From Treponema sp. (GTDB lineage Bacteria > Spirochaetota > Spirochaetia > Treponematales > Breznakiellaceae), in NCBI GenBank assembly GCA_031254315.1, contig JAIRUQ010000126.1, positions 1 through 45,456 on the forward strand: a stretch of DNA of 45,456 nt, written 5' to 3'. The notes below the pieces were generated by a model, which worked only from the letters and a program-made list of their open reading frames with translations, ran no database searches and had not been told where the DNA came from. The translations under genes and the position numbers were made by a program. Shown piece after piece: positions 8,726 to 16,867 of this stretch; the stretch's first letter is position 1, and the number at the start of each line of letters is the position of its first letter.

Positions 8726-9595
8726 ATGGCAAAAAAACCAAATGTAATAAAAGAGTTAAAAACTACTTTTCAATCAAAAAAGGAATATACATGCCCTGCA
8801 TGTGATACTGTATTTCGCAAGGAAGAACTGCTCTCAGGCGGCGGCAGATTGATAGCGGGCAAACTTACAGAAGAACTTCACAGGCTTTATGAGCCTTCTG
8901 CGAAATACGGGGAGGTTTTTCCGCTTGTATATCAATCCATTGTCTGTCCCGAATGTTGGTTTTCATCAATGGAAAATGACTTCCCGCTTCTGCCCGCTGA
9001 TAAAAGAGAAACAGCAAAAAACGAAGCAGAAAAACGAAGAAAGGAGACTTGTTTAATTTTTCCCGATACGGATTTTTATGAAGCAAGGTCATTATTAGAA
9101 GGGGCGGCTTCACAGTACCTTACATTACGCTGTTATGATTATTACACCAAACAAGTTTCACCTACAATTAAACAGGGGCTTGCTTCAATTCGATGCGCAT
9201 GGCTCCTTGACGAGCTTCACAAAAAATATCCGGGACAGCACTTTGACTGGCTTGGCACACTCTTCCGTAAAAAATCCCATTATCTGTACAACGAAGCTCT
9301 ATCCCGCGAGCAAAGCGGCAAAGAAACTCTTTCAGGCATAAAAGTATTCGGTCCTGATACAGATAAAAATTATTCGTACGAAGGAATGTTATACATGTGC
9401 GCCTATCTTCGATATAAATACGGTCCGGCTAATGATGCCGCTCAAAGGACATCGTCTCTGGAAGACGCTCGCCGTACAATAGCCAAACTTTTCGGCATGG
9501 GAAGATCGTCAAAGGATAAACCGGGCGCGTTCCTTGAACTGGCAAGAAAACTCTATGACACAATAAATCATGACCTTACAGCAGAAAGCGAATAA
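8726..9595 (+). CDS. DUF2225-family protein with zinc-binding cysteines
   Basis: 289 residues. Near the N-terminus are two Cys pairs, C23-P-A-C26 and C74-P-E-C77, which should hold a zinc ion; the rest is a helical region with repeated Tyr/Leu patterns (for example YEGMLYMCAYLRYKYG) typical of the DUF2225 family and of TPR-like folds. The role of this family is not established. It lies five bases after acpS and nine before truA, with a TAGGAAAA ribosome site, so it belongs to the same operon. Confidence 0.8.
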   Translation: MAKKPNVIKELKTTFQSKKEYTCPACDTVFRKEELLSGGGRLIAGKLTEELHRLYEPSAKYGEVFPLVYQSIVCPECWFSSMENDFPLLPADKRETAKNEAEKRRKETCLIFPDTDFYEARSLLEGAASQYLTLRCYDYYTKQVSPTIKQGLASIRCAWLLDELHKKYPGQHFDWLGTLFRKKSHYLYNEALSREQSGKETLSGIKVFGPDTDKNYSYEGMLYMCAYLRYKYGPANDAAQRTSSLEDARRTIAKLFGMGRSSKDKPGAFLELARKLYDTINHDLTAESE

Positions 9596-9604
9596 CAAAA
9601 CAAT

Positions 9605-10345
9605 ATGGAAGGCAGGAACATCAAACTAACCGTCGCCTATGACGGCACTGATTTTTGCGGATGGCAAAGGCAGGACGGCGAAAGAACCGTTCAGGGCGTT
9701 ATTGAAGAAGCTCTTGAAAAGATGCATGAAAAGCACATAACGCTTACAGGCTCCGGCAGGACAGATTCGGGTGTTCACGCCGCAGGACAAGCCGCTAATT
9801 TTTACACAGAAATCGACAGTATACCCGCCAACCGTTTTGCGCCTGCGCTTAATTCGCTGATACCGCACGATGTTCGTATCCTTGACGCCGTTGAAGTAAG
9901 CGGCGATTTTCACGCGCGTTTCAGCGCGAAGGCGCGGACTTACCGCTATCAATTTATCTGCCGCCATGTCCTGCCTCACGAAAGCCGCTACAATCTGCGA
10001 TTAAACCGTTTCCCGAACTTGGAATTACTTAACGCCTACGGCAGACTGCTCTTTGGAGAAACGGACTGTTCCATTTTTGCCGGAGCGGGAGACACAAGTA
10101 AATCGAAAAACCGCTATGTCTACAAAGCATATTTTTATACAGAAAACGACCGCCTAATTTTTGAAATTTGCGCCAATGCCTTCCTTCGAAACATGGTGCG
10201 CTCAGTAGCCGGAACATTCCTTCACTACGAAGAAACCTCAACGCCGCCTGAAAAACTGCGCGAAATAATCGCCACAGGAGATCGCGCTTTTGCCGGTCCC
10301 ACTCTGCCGCCTCAGGGGCTTTTTTTGTGGGGAGTGGAGTATTGA
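9605..10345 (+). CDS. truA: tRNA pseudouridine(38-40) synthase
   Basis: 246 residues. It isomerises uridines 38-40 in the anticodon arm of tRNAs. The start is the typical VAYDGTDFCGWQ, and the catalytic Asp is D54 in GSGRTDSGVHA; the C-terminal half has FLRNMVRSVAG, also characteristic. It is the last gene of the valS operon. A short GC hairpin followed by seven T lies inside its last codons, near 10306-10328, and may help stop transcription. Confidence 0.95.
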   Translation: MEGRNIKLTVAYDGTDFCGWQRQDGERTVQGVIEEALEKMHEKHITLTGSGRTDSGVHAAGQAANFYTEIDSIPANRFAPALNSLIPHDVRILDAVEVSGDFHARFSAKARTYRYQFICRHVLPHESRYNLRLNRFPNLELLNAYGRLLFGETDCSIFAGAGDTSKSKNRYVYKAYFYTENDRLIFEICANAFLRNMVRSVAGTFLHYEETSTPPEKLREIIATGDRAFAGPTLPPQGLFLWGVEY

Positions 10346-10355
10346 AGAGAATACG

Positions 10356-10510
10356 GAAGATCAATGAATTGCACGAATAGAAACGAATAAGAGTAGGAAG
10401 GAGTGAACATCTTTCCCCATTGCTAATTACTCCCCACACCCCTCTCCATCACACACATTTCTCTTCATTCGTCTTAATTCGTTCCATTCGTGCAATTCGT
10501 TGATCTCTTC
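10356..10510. repeat. Long imperfect inverted repeat with ATTCGT units
   Basis: The left arm (10356-10393) contains GAATTGCACGAAT and the right arm (10476-10510) contains ATTCGTGCAATTC with a shared continuation, so the two arms can pair for about 30 bases with few mismatches. The right arm is built from ATTCGT repeats and reappears as a single arm at 27103-27135. It lies in the gap between truA and the pot operon. The intervening loop (10394-10475) shows no gene. Confidence 0.75.
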
Positions 10511-10537
10511 CCCCTGCTCATTTTTCCCAAAATCCTA

Positions 10538-10566
10538 TTGACAAAAAACACAAAAATCGTCATTGT
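10538..10566 (+). promoter_or_regulatory. Possible pot operon promoter
   Basis: A perfect TTGACA (10538-10543) is followed after 17 bases by CATTGT (10561-10566), which matches the -10 consensus at only three positions. Transcription from here would give a leader of about 90 bases before potA. The weak -10 box suggests either an activator-dependent promoter or that the true -10 lies elsewhere. Confidence 0.45.
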
Positions 10567-10595
10567 TCTTTCAGACGAAAAAAAATCTGGACGGC

Positions 10596-10664
10596 ATGGG
10601 AAGGTGTCGCGCCGTGAAGCCCGGCGGCATTACTCCTGAAGGGAGGCTGGAAGAAAACCATTGA
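10596..10664 (+). CDS. Upstream ORF in the potA leader, possible leader peptide
   Basis: ATG 10596 opens a 22-codon frame, MGRCRAVKPGGITPEGRLEE then NH, whose TGA overlaps the TTG start of potA. The same bases can form alternative hairpins: CGGC (10592-10595) with GCCG (10611-10614), or CGCCG (10610-10614) with CGGCG (10622-10626). A third, CTCC (10633-10636) with GGAG, covers the GGGAGG upstream of potA. Peptide coupling or an RNA switch sensing polyamines is possible. I match no known riboswitch class, and no strong ribosome site precedes the ATG, so the peptide itself is uncertain. Confidence 0.35.
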   Translation: MGRCRAVKPGGITPEGRLEENH

Positions 10665-11788
10665 AAGGTAGTGATGTTGTCATCGAAGGGGTAAGTAAAT
10701 CCTTCGGCGATTTCGAGGTGCTTAAAGATATAAACCTGGAAATTAAGAAGGGTGAATTTTTTTCCCTTTTGGGTCCGTCAGGGTGCGGAAAGACCACCCT
10801 GTTGCGCATTATAGCAGGCTTTGAAGCCCCTGATGAGGGTAAACTTACGCTTGACGGAGGCGATGTACTCTCATTGCCGCCAAACAAGAGAGCGACCAAT
10901 ACCGTATTCCAAAATTACGCGCTCTTTCCCCACCTTACAGTTTTTGAAAATGTGGCTTTTTCTCCCCGGTTAAAAGGCGTTTCCGCTTCGGAAATAAAAA
11001 ACAAAGTTGAAGAATATTTACAGCTTGTCCGCCTTGAAGGACACGCCGGGAAAAAACCAAACCAGCTTTCAGGCGGACAAAAACAGCGGGTGGCAATCGC
11101 GCGCGCGCTTATTAATGAGCCGCGTGTTCTCCTCCTTGACGAACCGCTTTCCGCCCTTGACGCGAAACTGCGCCAGCACATGCTTATAGAGCTTGACCGC
11201 ATCCACGATGAAATTGGAATAACTTTTATCTATGTTACGCACGATCAGCAGGAAGCGCTGTCCGTCTCCGACAGGCTCGCGGTAATGGATCACGGCGATA
11301 TTCTGCAAATCGGCACTCCGCATGAAATTTATGAAAGTCCGGCAAAAGATTTTATCGCGCGGTTTATCGGTGAGACCAATTTGTTTGACGCGACTGTAAT
11401 CAGCGTGGAAAAGATGAACCGCGAATGGGTTGAATACATGGCGGAACTTGAAATCCCCGAACTTGGGCGGATAAAAGTTACAACTGTTGATGAAATTAAA
11501 CCGGGACAGACCGTAAGTTTTACAATAAGACCGGAAAAAATCGTAATTACAACCGACAAACCCGCGACAAATCGTGTGGATATTAATTATTTTCAGGGTA
11601 AAGTAGATGAGCCGATTTATTCAGGCTTTCAAACAAAGTTTTATGTAAAGGTTTTTGATAAAACAATTATTCGCGTGATCAAACAGCACGCTAATTATTC
11701 CGATGAAGGACCGGCTATCCGCTGGAAAGACACGGTCTTCCTTTCATGGAGCGCGGATGACGGCTATATAGTAGAGGTGAAAAGTTGA
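10661..11788 (+). CDS. potA: Spermidine/putrescine ABC transporter ATPase
   Basis: 375 residues. ATP-hydrolysing subunit of the PotABCD polyamine importer. Walker A GPSGCGKTT (38-46), Q-loop near 84, signature LSGGQ (136-140), Walker B VLLLDE (156-161) and a TOBE-type C-terminal domain from about residue 240. The frame is closed by a TGA at 10637, and the only usable start after it is TTG 10661, with GGAAG seven to eight bases upstream. The stop overlaps the TTG start of potB. Expression may be tuned by the leader at 10573-10660. Confidence 0.95.
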   Translation: MKGSDVVIEGVSKSFGDFEVLKDINLEIKKGEFFSLLGPSGCGKTTLLRIIAGFEAPDEGKLTLDGGDVLSLPPNKRATNTVFQNYALFPHLTVFENVAFSPRLKGVSASEIKNKVEEYLQLVRLEGHAGKKPNQLSGGQKQRVAIARALINEPRVLLLDEPLSALDAKLRQHMLIELDRIHDEIGITFIYVTHDQQEALSVSDRLAVMDHGDILQIGTPHEIYESPAKDFIARFIGETNLFDATVISVEKMNREWVEYMAELEIPELGRIKVTTVDEIKPGQTVSFTIRPEKIVITTDKPATNRVDINYFQGKVDEPIYSGFQTKFYVKVFDKTIIRVIKQHANYSDEGPAIRWKDTVFLSWSADDGYIVEVKS

Positions 11789-12684
11789 AACCGGGTGTTA
11801 GGAATAACGGGCTACTCTACTCTTCGCCAATGGCGGCTTGGTTCACTCTCTTTTTCCTTGCGCCGATTGTAATTATCGTTGTCTACAGTTTCTTAAAAAA
11901 AGGACTGTACGGCGGCGTAGAAAAAGAATTCTCACTTGAAGCATACCATTATCTTGTAAATCCGGTCTTATTAAAAGTTACGCTTAGAACAATAGTTACT
12001 TCATTTATCGCTACGGTAATTACAATTCTTATCGCTCTGCCCTGCGGCTACTGCATGGCAAGAAGCAAACATCAAACATTGCTTTTGCTCCTTATTATCA
12101 TTCCGTTCTGGACAAATTTTTTGATTAGGGTTTTCGCGTGGATGAACATTTTGGGTAACAACGGTTTTCTCAATCAATTTTTATTAAAAATAGGACTAAT
12201 TAACGATTATATTCAATTTATGTATAATCAGGGCGCTGTTATTCTGGTGCTTGTCTATATGTATCTGCCTTACGCTATTTTGCCGTTATTTTCTACCATA
12301 GATAAATTTGATTTCTCTCTGCTGGAAGCGGCGCGTGATCTTGGCGCTAATAAAATCACATCAATGGTAAAAATACTGCTTCCCAACATTCGCGGCGGCA
12401 TTTTTACCGCTGTGCTTTTTACTTTTATCCCTATCTTTGGTGCTTATGCCGTTCCGCTCCTTGTCGGCGGAATGGACTCCTATATGCTTGGAAATATAAT
12501 CGCAGACCAGCTCTTAAAATCGCGTAACTGGCCAAGAGCCGCCGCTATTTCTATGGTTTTGACAGTTGTAACCACAGCCGGAGTCATTTTGATGATGTAT
12601 GTTCAGAAAAGGGACGCTTCCAGAAACATCGAAGCAAAGGCGAATAAAACCGCATCGGAGAGGGCAACATGGGTCAAAGCATAG
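11785..12684 (+). CDS. potB: Polyamine ABC transporter permease PotB
   Basis: 299 residues with about six membrane helices and the permease EAA loop EAARDLGANKITSMVKI (about residue 190), which contacts the ATPase. Begins at a TTG overlapping the potA stop (TTGA) with GAGGTG just upstream. It pairs with PotC to form the inner-membrane channel. The end overlaps potC by 16 bases. Confidence 0.93.
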   Translation: MKPGVRNNGLLYSSPMAAWFTLFFLAPIVIIVVYSFLKKGLYGGVEKEFSLEAYHYLVNPVLLKVTLRTIVTSFIATVITILIALPCGYCMARSKHQTLLLLLIIIPFWTNFLIRVFAWMNILGNNGFLNQFLLKIGLINDYIQFMYNQGAVILVLVYMYLPYAILPLFSTIDKFDFSLLEAARDLGANKITSMVKILLPNIRGGIFTAVLFTFIPIFGAYAVPLLVGGMDSYMLGNIIADQLLKSRNWPRAAAISMVLTVVTTAGVILMMYVQKRDASRNIEAKANKTASERATWVKA

Positions 12685-13538
12685 CCGCCAAAATTATCAC
12701 CTCTTTAAGACCGGAAAAAATTACCGGAGAAGCCGCAAGGCATGCAAAACGCGCGTACAGACAGCGTCTTTCAATGTCGCAGATGGTATTTGTTTTTACA
12801 ATTTTTTTCCTTTTCCTCCCCCTGTTTGTTCTGGTTGTCTATTCATTTAACGGTTCTACAGGTATGCAATGGACAGGGTTTTCCCTTCGCTGGTATGAGC
12901 GTCTTATCGGCTCAAGAGAATTGTGGCGCGCGTTAAGAAACAGCTTAATTATAGCGGTTTCATCAGCGGCGACAGCGACAGTGATTGGAACAATCGGCGC
13001 AATCGGGATTAACTGGTACAGATTTAAACTGCGCGGCTATGTGCAGACAATTTCTTTCCTGCCGATGATTCTGCCGGAGATTATAATCGGCGTCTCACTT
13101 GCAATCTTCTTCTCCGGGCTTGAAATACAGCTTGGGCTTTTTACAATTTATGTTGCGCATACAACTTTTAATCTGCCCTTTGTATTTCTTATGGTGATGG
13201 CACGTCTTGATGAATTTGATTTTTCAATAATAGAAGCGGCGGCAGACCTTGGAGCGAACGAAAGAGAAACAATGTTTAAGATAACGCTCCCTATATGTAT
13301 GCCCGGAATAATTTCAGGACTTCTTACTGCAATTACTCTTTCTCTGGAAGACTTTGTCATAACGTTCTTTGTGGCAGGTCCGGGCTCTTCTACCCTGCCG
13401 ATATTCATTTATTCGGCTATTACAAGAAAGGGCGGCATTACGCCTCTTATAAGTGCGCTTTCTGTGGTAATGATTCTTGGCACTGTACTTCTGTGCGTTA
13501 TGTTAAGGAAGTTCCTTAAATATATCGCGGCAAAATAG
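12669..13538 (+). CDS. potC: Polyamine ABC transporter permease PotC
   Basis: 289 residues. A basic N-terminal stretch of about 38 residues, then about six membrane helices and the EAA loop EAAADLGANERETMFKI. Partner of PotB. The N-terminal extension is slightly longer than usual for PotC, but ATG 12669 has the ribosome site AGAGGG and the overlap with potB is typical. The stop (TAG) is followed by the potD gene 47 bases on. Confidence 0.93.
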   Translation: MGQSIAAKIITSLRPEKITGEAARHAKRAYRQRLSMSQMVFVFTIFFLFLPLFVLVVYSFNGSTGMQWTGFSLRWYERLIGSRELWRALRNSLIIAVSSAATATVIGTIGAIGINWYRFKLRGYVQTISFLPMILPEIIIGVSLAIFFSGLEIQLGLFTIYVAHTTFNLPFVFLMVMARLDEFDFSIIEAAADLGANERETMFKITLPICMPGIISGLLTAITLSLEDFVITFFVAGPGSSTLPIFIYSAITRKGGITPLISALSVVMILGTVLLCVMLRKFLKYIAAK

Positions 13539-13585
13539 TGAAAATGGGCATCCTAGATGCTCAAAAGTATAATTTGGAGGATATT

Positions 13586-14713
13586 ATGGAAAGAAAGATG
13601 GAGGAAAAGGTGGAAATACCCACCTCAGACGCAGTCTCAAAGAAAAATCAGAGCGGACTGCGTGCGAAATTCTTAAAGCTGCTAACAAGCATGCTTGTGT
13701 TGGCTGTCATGTTTATGACTGTAGGGTGCGAAAAAAAGGCTCGCCTTTACATTTATAACTGGACATATTACACACCGGATTCTGTAATTGAAAAGTTTGA
13801 AAAAAAATTCAATTGCAGAGTTATTTATGACGAGTTTCCGTCTAACGAAGATATGTACGCAAAACTCAAATCGGGCGGCAGTGGTTATGACATTGTTTTC
13901 CCGTCGGCGGATTATGTGTCAATTATGATTCAGCAGAATATGCTTGAAAGAATTGACAGATCATTGATTCCCAATCTTGTGAACATAGACCCGGTTGTTC
14001 TTCAATATGCAAACTATGATCCGCGAATGGAATACTCTGTTCCATATTACTTCGGTGCGGCAGGCATAACAGTAAATAAAGCCAGAGTTCCGGATTTTGA
14101 ACGAAGCTGGTCTATTTTTGCAAGAGAAGATTTGCGAGGTCGTATGACTATGTTAGACGACATGAGAGAAGTTATGGGGGACGCTTTGGCATTCCTCGGA
14201 TATTCAGTTAATACGACAAACCCGGCGCAGATAGCGCAAGCCAGAGACCTTATAAACAATTCATGGAAGCCGAACCTTGTAAAATTTGACGCTGACGCGT
14301 TTGGCAAAGGTTTTGCGAGCGGAGATTTCTGGGTTGTTCAAGGATATCCCGAAGTAGTCTTTGAAGAAATAGCCGAAGACCCTGTCATGAGGGCAAACAC
14401 GTTTTTCTTCCTTCCGCCTGAAGGAGGACCTGCTTACATCGACAGTATGTGTATTTTAAAAGGTGCAAGGAACATTGAGCTGGCTCATCAATTTATCAAT
14501 TTTATACACGATCCTGAAATATACGCCGAGTTTGCCGATGAGTTCGGTTTCCCTGCGACAGCGAATATACCTGCGCGTCAATTCAAGCAGGGGGAATCAT
14601 GGTATTCGGTGGAAGACCTTGCAAATGGTAAATTTGAAATAAAGTATGATATTGGTTCTTCGCTTGAACTTTACAATAACGCATGGTTCGAGTCTATAAG
14701 AGCCGGCGAATAA
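13586..14713 (+). CDS. potD: Polyamine-binding lipoprotein PotD, copy 1
   Basis: 375 residues from ATG 13586, chosen for its strong TTGGAGG five bases upstream; an in-frame GTG overlapping the potC stop has no such site. The binding domain begins YIYNWTYYTPDSVIEKFE, typical of periplasmic spermidine/putrescine receptors of the PotABCD system. A lipobox-like TVGC precedes it, so it is lipid-anchored outside the inner membrane. Odd: about 28 mostly polar residues precede the hydrophobic signal core, far longer than copy 2. It is closely similar to the gene at 14908 along its whole length. A good terminator follows it. Confidence 0.92.
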   Translation: MERKMEEKVEIPTSDAVSKKNQSGLRAKFLKLLTSMLVLAVMFMTVGCEKKARLYIYNWTYYTPDSVIEKFEKKFNCRVIYDEFPSNEDMYAKLKSGGSGYDIVFPSADYVSIMIQQNMLERIDRSLIPNLVNIDPVVLQYANYDPRMEYSVPYYFGAAGITVNKARVPDFERSWSIFAREDLRGRMTMLDDMREVMGDALAFLGYSVNTTNPAQIAQARDLINNSWKPNLVKFDADAFGKGFASGDFWVVQGYPEVVFEEIAEDPVMRANTFFFLPPEGGPAYIDSMCILKGARNIELAHQFINFIHDPEIYAEFADEFGFPATANIPARQFKQGESWYSVEDLANGKFEIKYDIGSSLELYNNAWFESIRAGE

Positions 14714-14715
14714 TT

Positions 14716-14755
14716 AAAAAAATCCGCCATGTTTATATGGCGGCATAATTTTTTT
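14716..14755 (+). terminator. Intrinsic terminator after potD copy 1
   Basis: A run of seven A (14716-14722), stem CCGCCAT (14724-14730), six-base loop, ATGGCGG (14737-14743), then seven T (14749-14755). A complete stem plus T-run, and the A-run makes it work on the other strand as well. It separates potD copy 1 from copy 2, so copy 2 depends on read-through or its own promoter. Confidence 0.85.
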
Positions 14756-14765
14756 GACAGGGGGC

Positions 14766-14884
14766 TGTCCGAGAAGAATATTAAACCACGGAGGACACGG
14801 AGAAACACGGAGTTTTGGTACGATTTCTTTCTTTTCCTCCGTGAACTCCGTGTCCTCCGTGGTAAAATTCTTACTTCTTGGATA
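14766..14884. repeat. Palindromic CCACGGAGGACACGGAG element, copy 1
   Basis: Two arms of about 48 bases, left 14766-14813 and right about 14837-14884, are near-perfect reverse complements built on ACCACGGAGGACACGGAG, around a loop that contains TTTTGGTACGATTTC. The pairing continues outward through TCCRAGAAG. Copies 2 (23077-23262) and 3 (24932-25046) share the arms, and copy 3 shares the loop and outer flanks, so this is a dispersed miniature element. Here it ends about 20 bases before the start of potD copy 2. Confidence 0.85.
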
Positions 14885-14907
14885 TCTCCTTGTTACAGGG
14901 GGTTATG

Positions 14908-15963
14908 ATGGTAAAAAGGGACATCATCTTACTTGCGGTTTTGGCGGCGTTTTTAATGCCTGCCATTATTTCTTGTGATTCAAGGGAAAAATTGTATATT
15001 TACAATTGGACGTACTACACGCCCGAATCCGTCATCGAAAAATTTGAAAGCGAATTTAATTGCAGAGTAATTTACGATGAATTTGCCTCAAACGAAGACA
15101 TGTACGCCAAACTCATGGCGAACAAAGGCAAAGGTAGCAGTTACGATATCGTATTCCCTTCAAAAGATTATGTTCCGATCATGATCCGTCAAGGTATGCT
15201 GGAAAGAATTGACAAATCAAAATTAAAAAATCTTGTGAATATTGATCCTTATGTACTGAGCATAGCAAGCTATGATCCTCAAATGGAATATTCAGTTCCG
15301 TATTTTTACGGAGCGGCAGGCATAATAGTAAATACCGCCAGAGTCCCGAATTATGAACGAAGCTGGTCAATCTTCGCAAGGGAAGACTTAAAGGGCAGGA
15401 TGACGATGTTAGACGACATGCGCGAAGTTATGGGCGGCGCGCTGTCCTTCATGGGCAATTCGGTAAATACTCAAGACCCATTGCAAATTGCCGCGGCAAA
15501 AGACCTTATAAACGAGATGTGGAAGCCGAACCTTGTAAAATTTGACGCCGAGTCATTTGCCAAAGGCTATGTCAACGGCGATTTTTGGGTTGTCCACGGT
15601 TACGCCGACGCGATTTATGATGAAATCAAAGATAATCCTCAGCTTTTTGAAGACACGCTGTTCTTCATCCCGGAAGAAGGCGGTCCGTCCTATATTGACA
15701 ATATGTGCATATTAAGCGGAGCCAGAAATATCGATTTGGCTCATAAATTTATAGATTTTATTCACAGACCGGAAATTTACGCTGAATTTGTCGATGAATT
15801 CGGCTTACCTGCCACCGTCAACATACCTGCCCGTCAGCAAAAAAGAGGTGTACCCATGTTTTCAGAGACTGAATTGCTCAATACCGAGCTTGTTGAAGAC
15901 CTTGGCGAATCCTTGGAATTCTACATAGACGCATGGTTTAACTCGATTCGAGCCGGGGACTAG
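14908..15963 (+). CDS. potD: Polyamine-binding lipoprotein PotD, copy 2
   Basis: 351 residues from ATG 14908 (MVKRDIIL), five bases after the run CAGGGGG; ATG 14905 is also possible. A short classical lipoprotein signal ends in IISC, followed by the binding domain YIYNWTYYTPESVIEKFE. Most residues match copy 1, including YDEF, SNEDMYAKL and EDLKGRMTMLDDMREVMGG-type blocks, so it arose by tandem duplication. The two receptors may prefer different polyamines while sharing one permease; that is inference. It is separated from copy 1 by a terminator and a palindromic element. Confidence 0.92.
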   Translation: MVKRDIILLAVLAAFLMPAIISCDSREKLYIYNWTYYTPESVIEKFESEFNCRVIYDEFASNEDMYAKLMANKGKGSSYDIVFPSKDYVPIMIRQGMLERIDKSKLKNLVNIDPYVLSIASYDPQMEYSVPYFYGAAGIIVNTARVPNYERSWSIFAREDLKGRMTMLDDMREVMGGALSFMGNSVNTQDPLQIAAAKDLINEMWKPNLVKFDAESFAKGYVNGDFWVVHGYADAIYDEIKDNPQLFEDTLFFIPEEGGPSYIDNMCILSGARNIDLAHKFIDFIHRPEIYAEFVDEFGLPATVNIPARQQKRGVPMFSETELLNTELVEDLGESLEFYIDAWFNSIRAGD

Positions 15964-15970
15964 AGGCTGT

Positions 15971-16002
15971 CCCGCTATGGCGGGGGCTTTACATTTTTTT
16001 TG
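15971..16002 (+). terminator. Terminator after potD copy 2
   Basis: CCCGC (15971-15975), loop TATG, GCGGG (15980-15984), then a T-rich stretch including eight T from 15994. The -35 box of the rpmB promoter lies within this T-rich region, so the two signals are packed together. Confidence 0.7.
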
Positions 16003-16016
16003 TTTTTTGCTAAAAT
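15988..16016 (+). promoter_or_regulatory. Strong rpmB promoter
   Basis: TTTACA (15988-15993), 17 bases, TAAAAT (16011-16016) with the extended -10 element TGC directly before it. The inverted repeat TTTTGCTA-AAA-TAGCAAAA covers the -10 box. The transcript would start near 16023, at a small hairpin GCCC-AAAAA-GGGC followed by five T (16027-16044), ahead of the ribosome site AAGGAAGG. Confidence 0.8.
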
Positions 16017-16057
16017 AGCAAAATATGCCCAAAAAGGGCTTTTTAAGGAAGGATAAT

Positions 16058-16249
16058 ATGTCACGGACTTGTGATATCTGCGGAAAACATACAGTTACAG
16101 GCAATAAAGTAAGCCATGCCAAAAATCGTACCAGAAGGACATGGAAACCCAATCTGGTAAACGTAAAGACGGAAGTCAGCGGCACTACAATGAAGCTTAA
16201 AATCTGCGCAAGGTGTCTTAAAAGCGACTATATAACCAAAAAAGTCTAA
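16058..16249 (+). CDS. rpmB: Ribosomal protein L28
   Basis: 63 residues, normal for bL28. Begins [10 protein letters not shown] and ends with [14 protein letters not shown]; the two Cys pairs (CDIC and CARC) mark the zinc-binding form. The body [14 protein letters not shown] is the RNA-binding signature. I chose ATG 16058 for its AAGGAAGG site; a longer in-frame start upstream would add eleven residues outside the family. It is a 50S ribosome component made from its own strong promoter. Confidence 0.95.
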   Translation: MSRTCDICGKHTVTGNKVSHAKNRTRRTWKPNLVNVKTEVSGTTMKLKICARCLKSDYITKKV

Positions 16250-16258
16250 CTGTCGCCT

Positions 16259-16834
16259 ATGACGGATCCCGGACTTTTGCAAGCGCTGGACTACATTCTC
16301 AATCACAGTGACGAAGCCACAATAGACGCGCTCTCTGAAGCTGTTGACAGACGGCGGCGCGATCTAACGGTATTCGGCGCGTTGGGTAATATTCCCGATC
16401 CGCAAAAAATGTCGAAAGAAATTTCCGAAAAGCTCAATGCCGGAATTGGCGGCGGCATTGAAAGCATGAAAAAGTCCGTTCGGGACATGATGGTTAAAAT
16501 ACTAAAAGAACACGCGCCGGAACTTAACAAAAAACAGATAGACGAACTTTGCGACTCTTGGCTACCCAAAAACTCAGAAACAAAAAAAGGAGCCGCCGGT
16601 TCAGGTCTACCGCCCGATGTGCTACTCTCGATGATCGAACAGTTTGTCGCCTTTTCTCACGGTGAAATGAGAGAATCGACAGACCAAGGTCTTCGTGAAG
16701 AAATGGGCGCCTGGCCTGAGCGTTATTGGAATTCTTTTCCCCCTGTTATCCGACAAATAATCACCGACTACCTAAAAAGCAAAATATCCGATAAAGATTT
16801 TAAATCACAAATTGTTATTGCTCTTAAGATTTAA
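16259..16834 (+). CDS. Hypothetical cytoplasmic protein after rpmB
   Basis: 191 residues, no signal peptide or membrane segment. The N-terminal half is helical and charged with RRRRDL; a Gly-rich link NAGIGGGIESM lies near residue 62, and the C-terminal half has a Trp-rich patch (MGAWPERYWNSF). I do not recognise the family. It starts nine bases after rpmB without an evident ribosome site, so it is probably translated as part of the rpmB message. GC and codon use resemble the core genes, unlike the two AT-rich genes that follow. Confidence 0.7.
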   Translation: MTDPGLLQALDYILNHSDEATIDALSEAVDRRRRDLTVFGALGNIPDPQKMSKEISEKLNAGIGGGIESMKKSVRDMMVKILKEHAPELNKKQIDELCDSWLPKNSETKKGAAGSGLPPDVLLSMIEQFVAFSHGEMRESTDQGLREEMGAWPERYWNSFPPVIRQIITDYLKSKISDKDFKSQIVIALKI

Positions 16835-16867
16835 ATTGTGAAAATAGAATATTGCAAAAGGAAATAT

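Noticed and set aside
10306-10328. Terminator inside the 3' end of truA
   Set aside because: The T-run is good but the stem is only three or four pairs with a mismatch; mentioned in the truA entry but not called.
10573-10660. A known riboswitch class before potA
   Set aside because: I compared it with remembered core motifs of the TPP, cobalamin, glycine, fluoride, c-di-GMP, c-di-AMP and guanidine types and none fits; kept only as an unknown structured leader.
14716-14884. Insertion sequence between the two potD genes
   Set aside because: There is no transposase frame in the interval; only a terminator and a palindromic element are seen.
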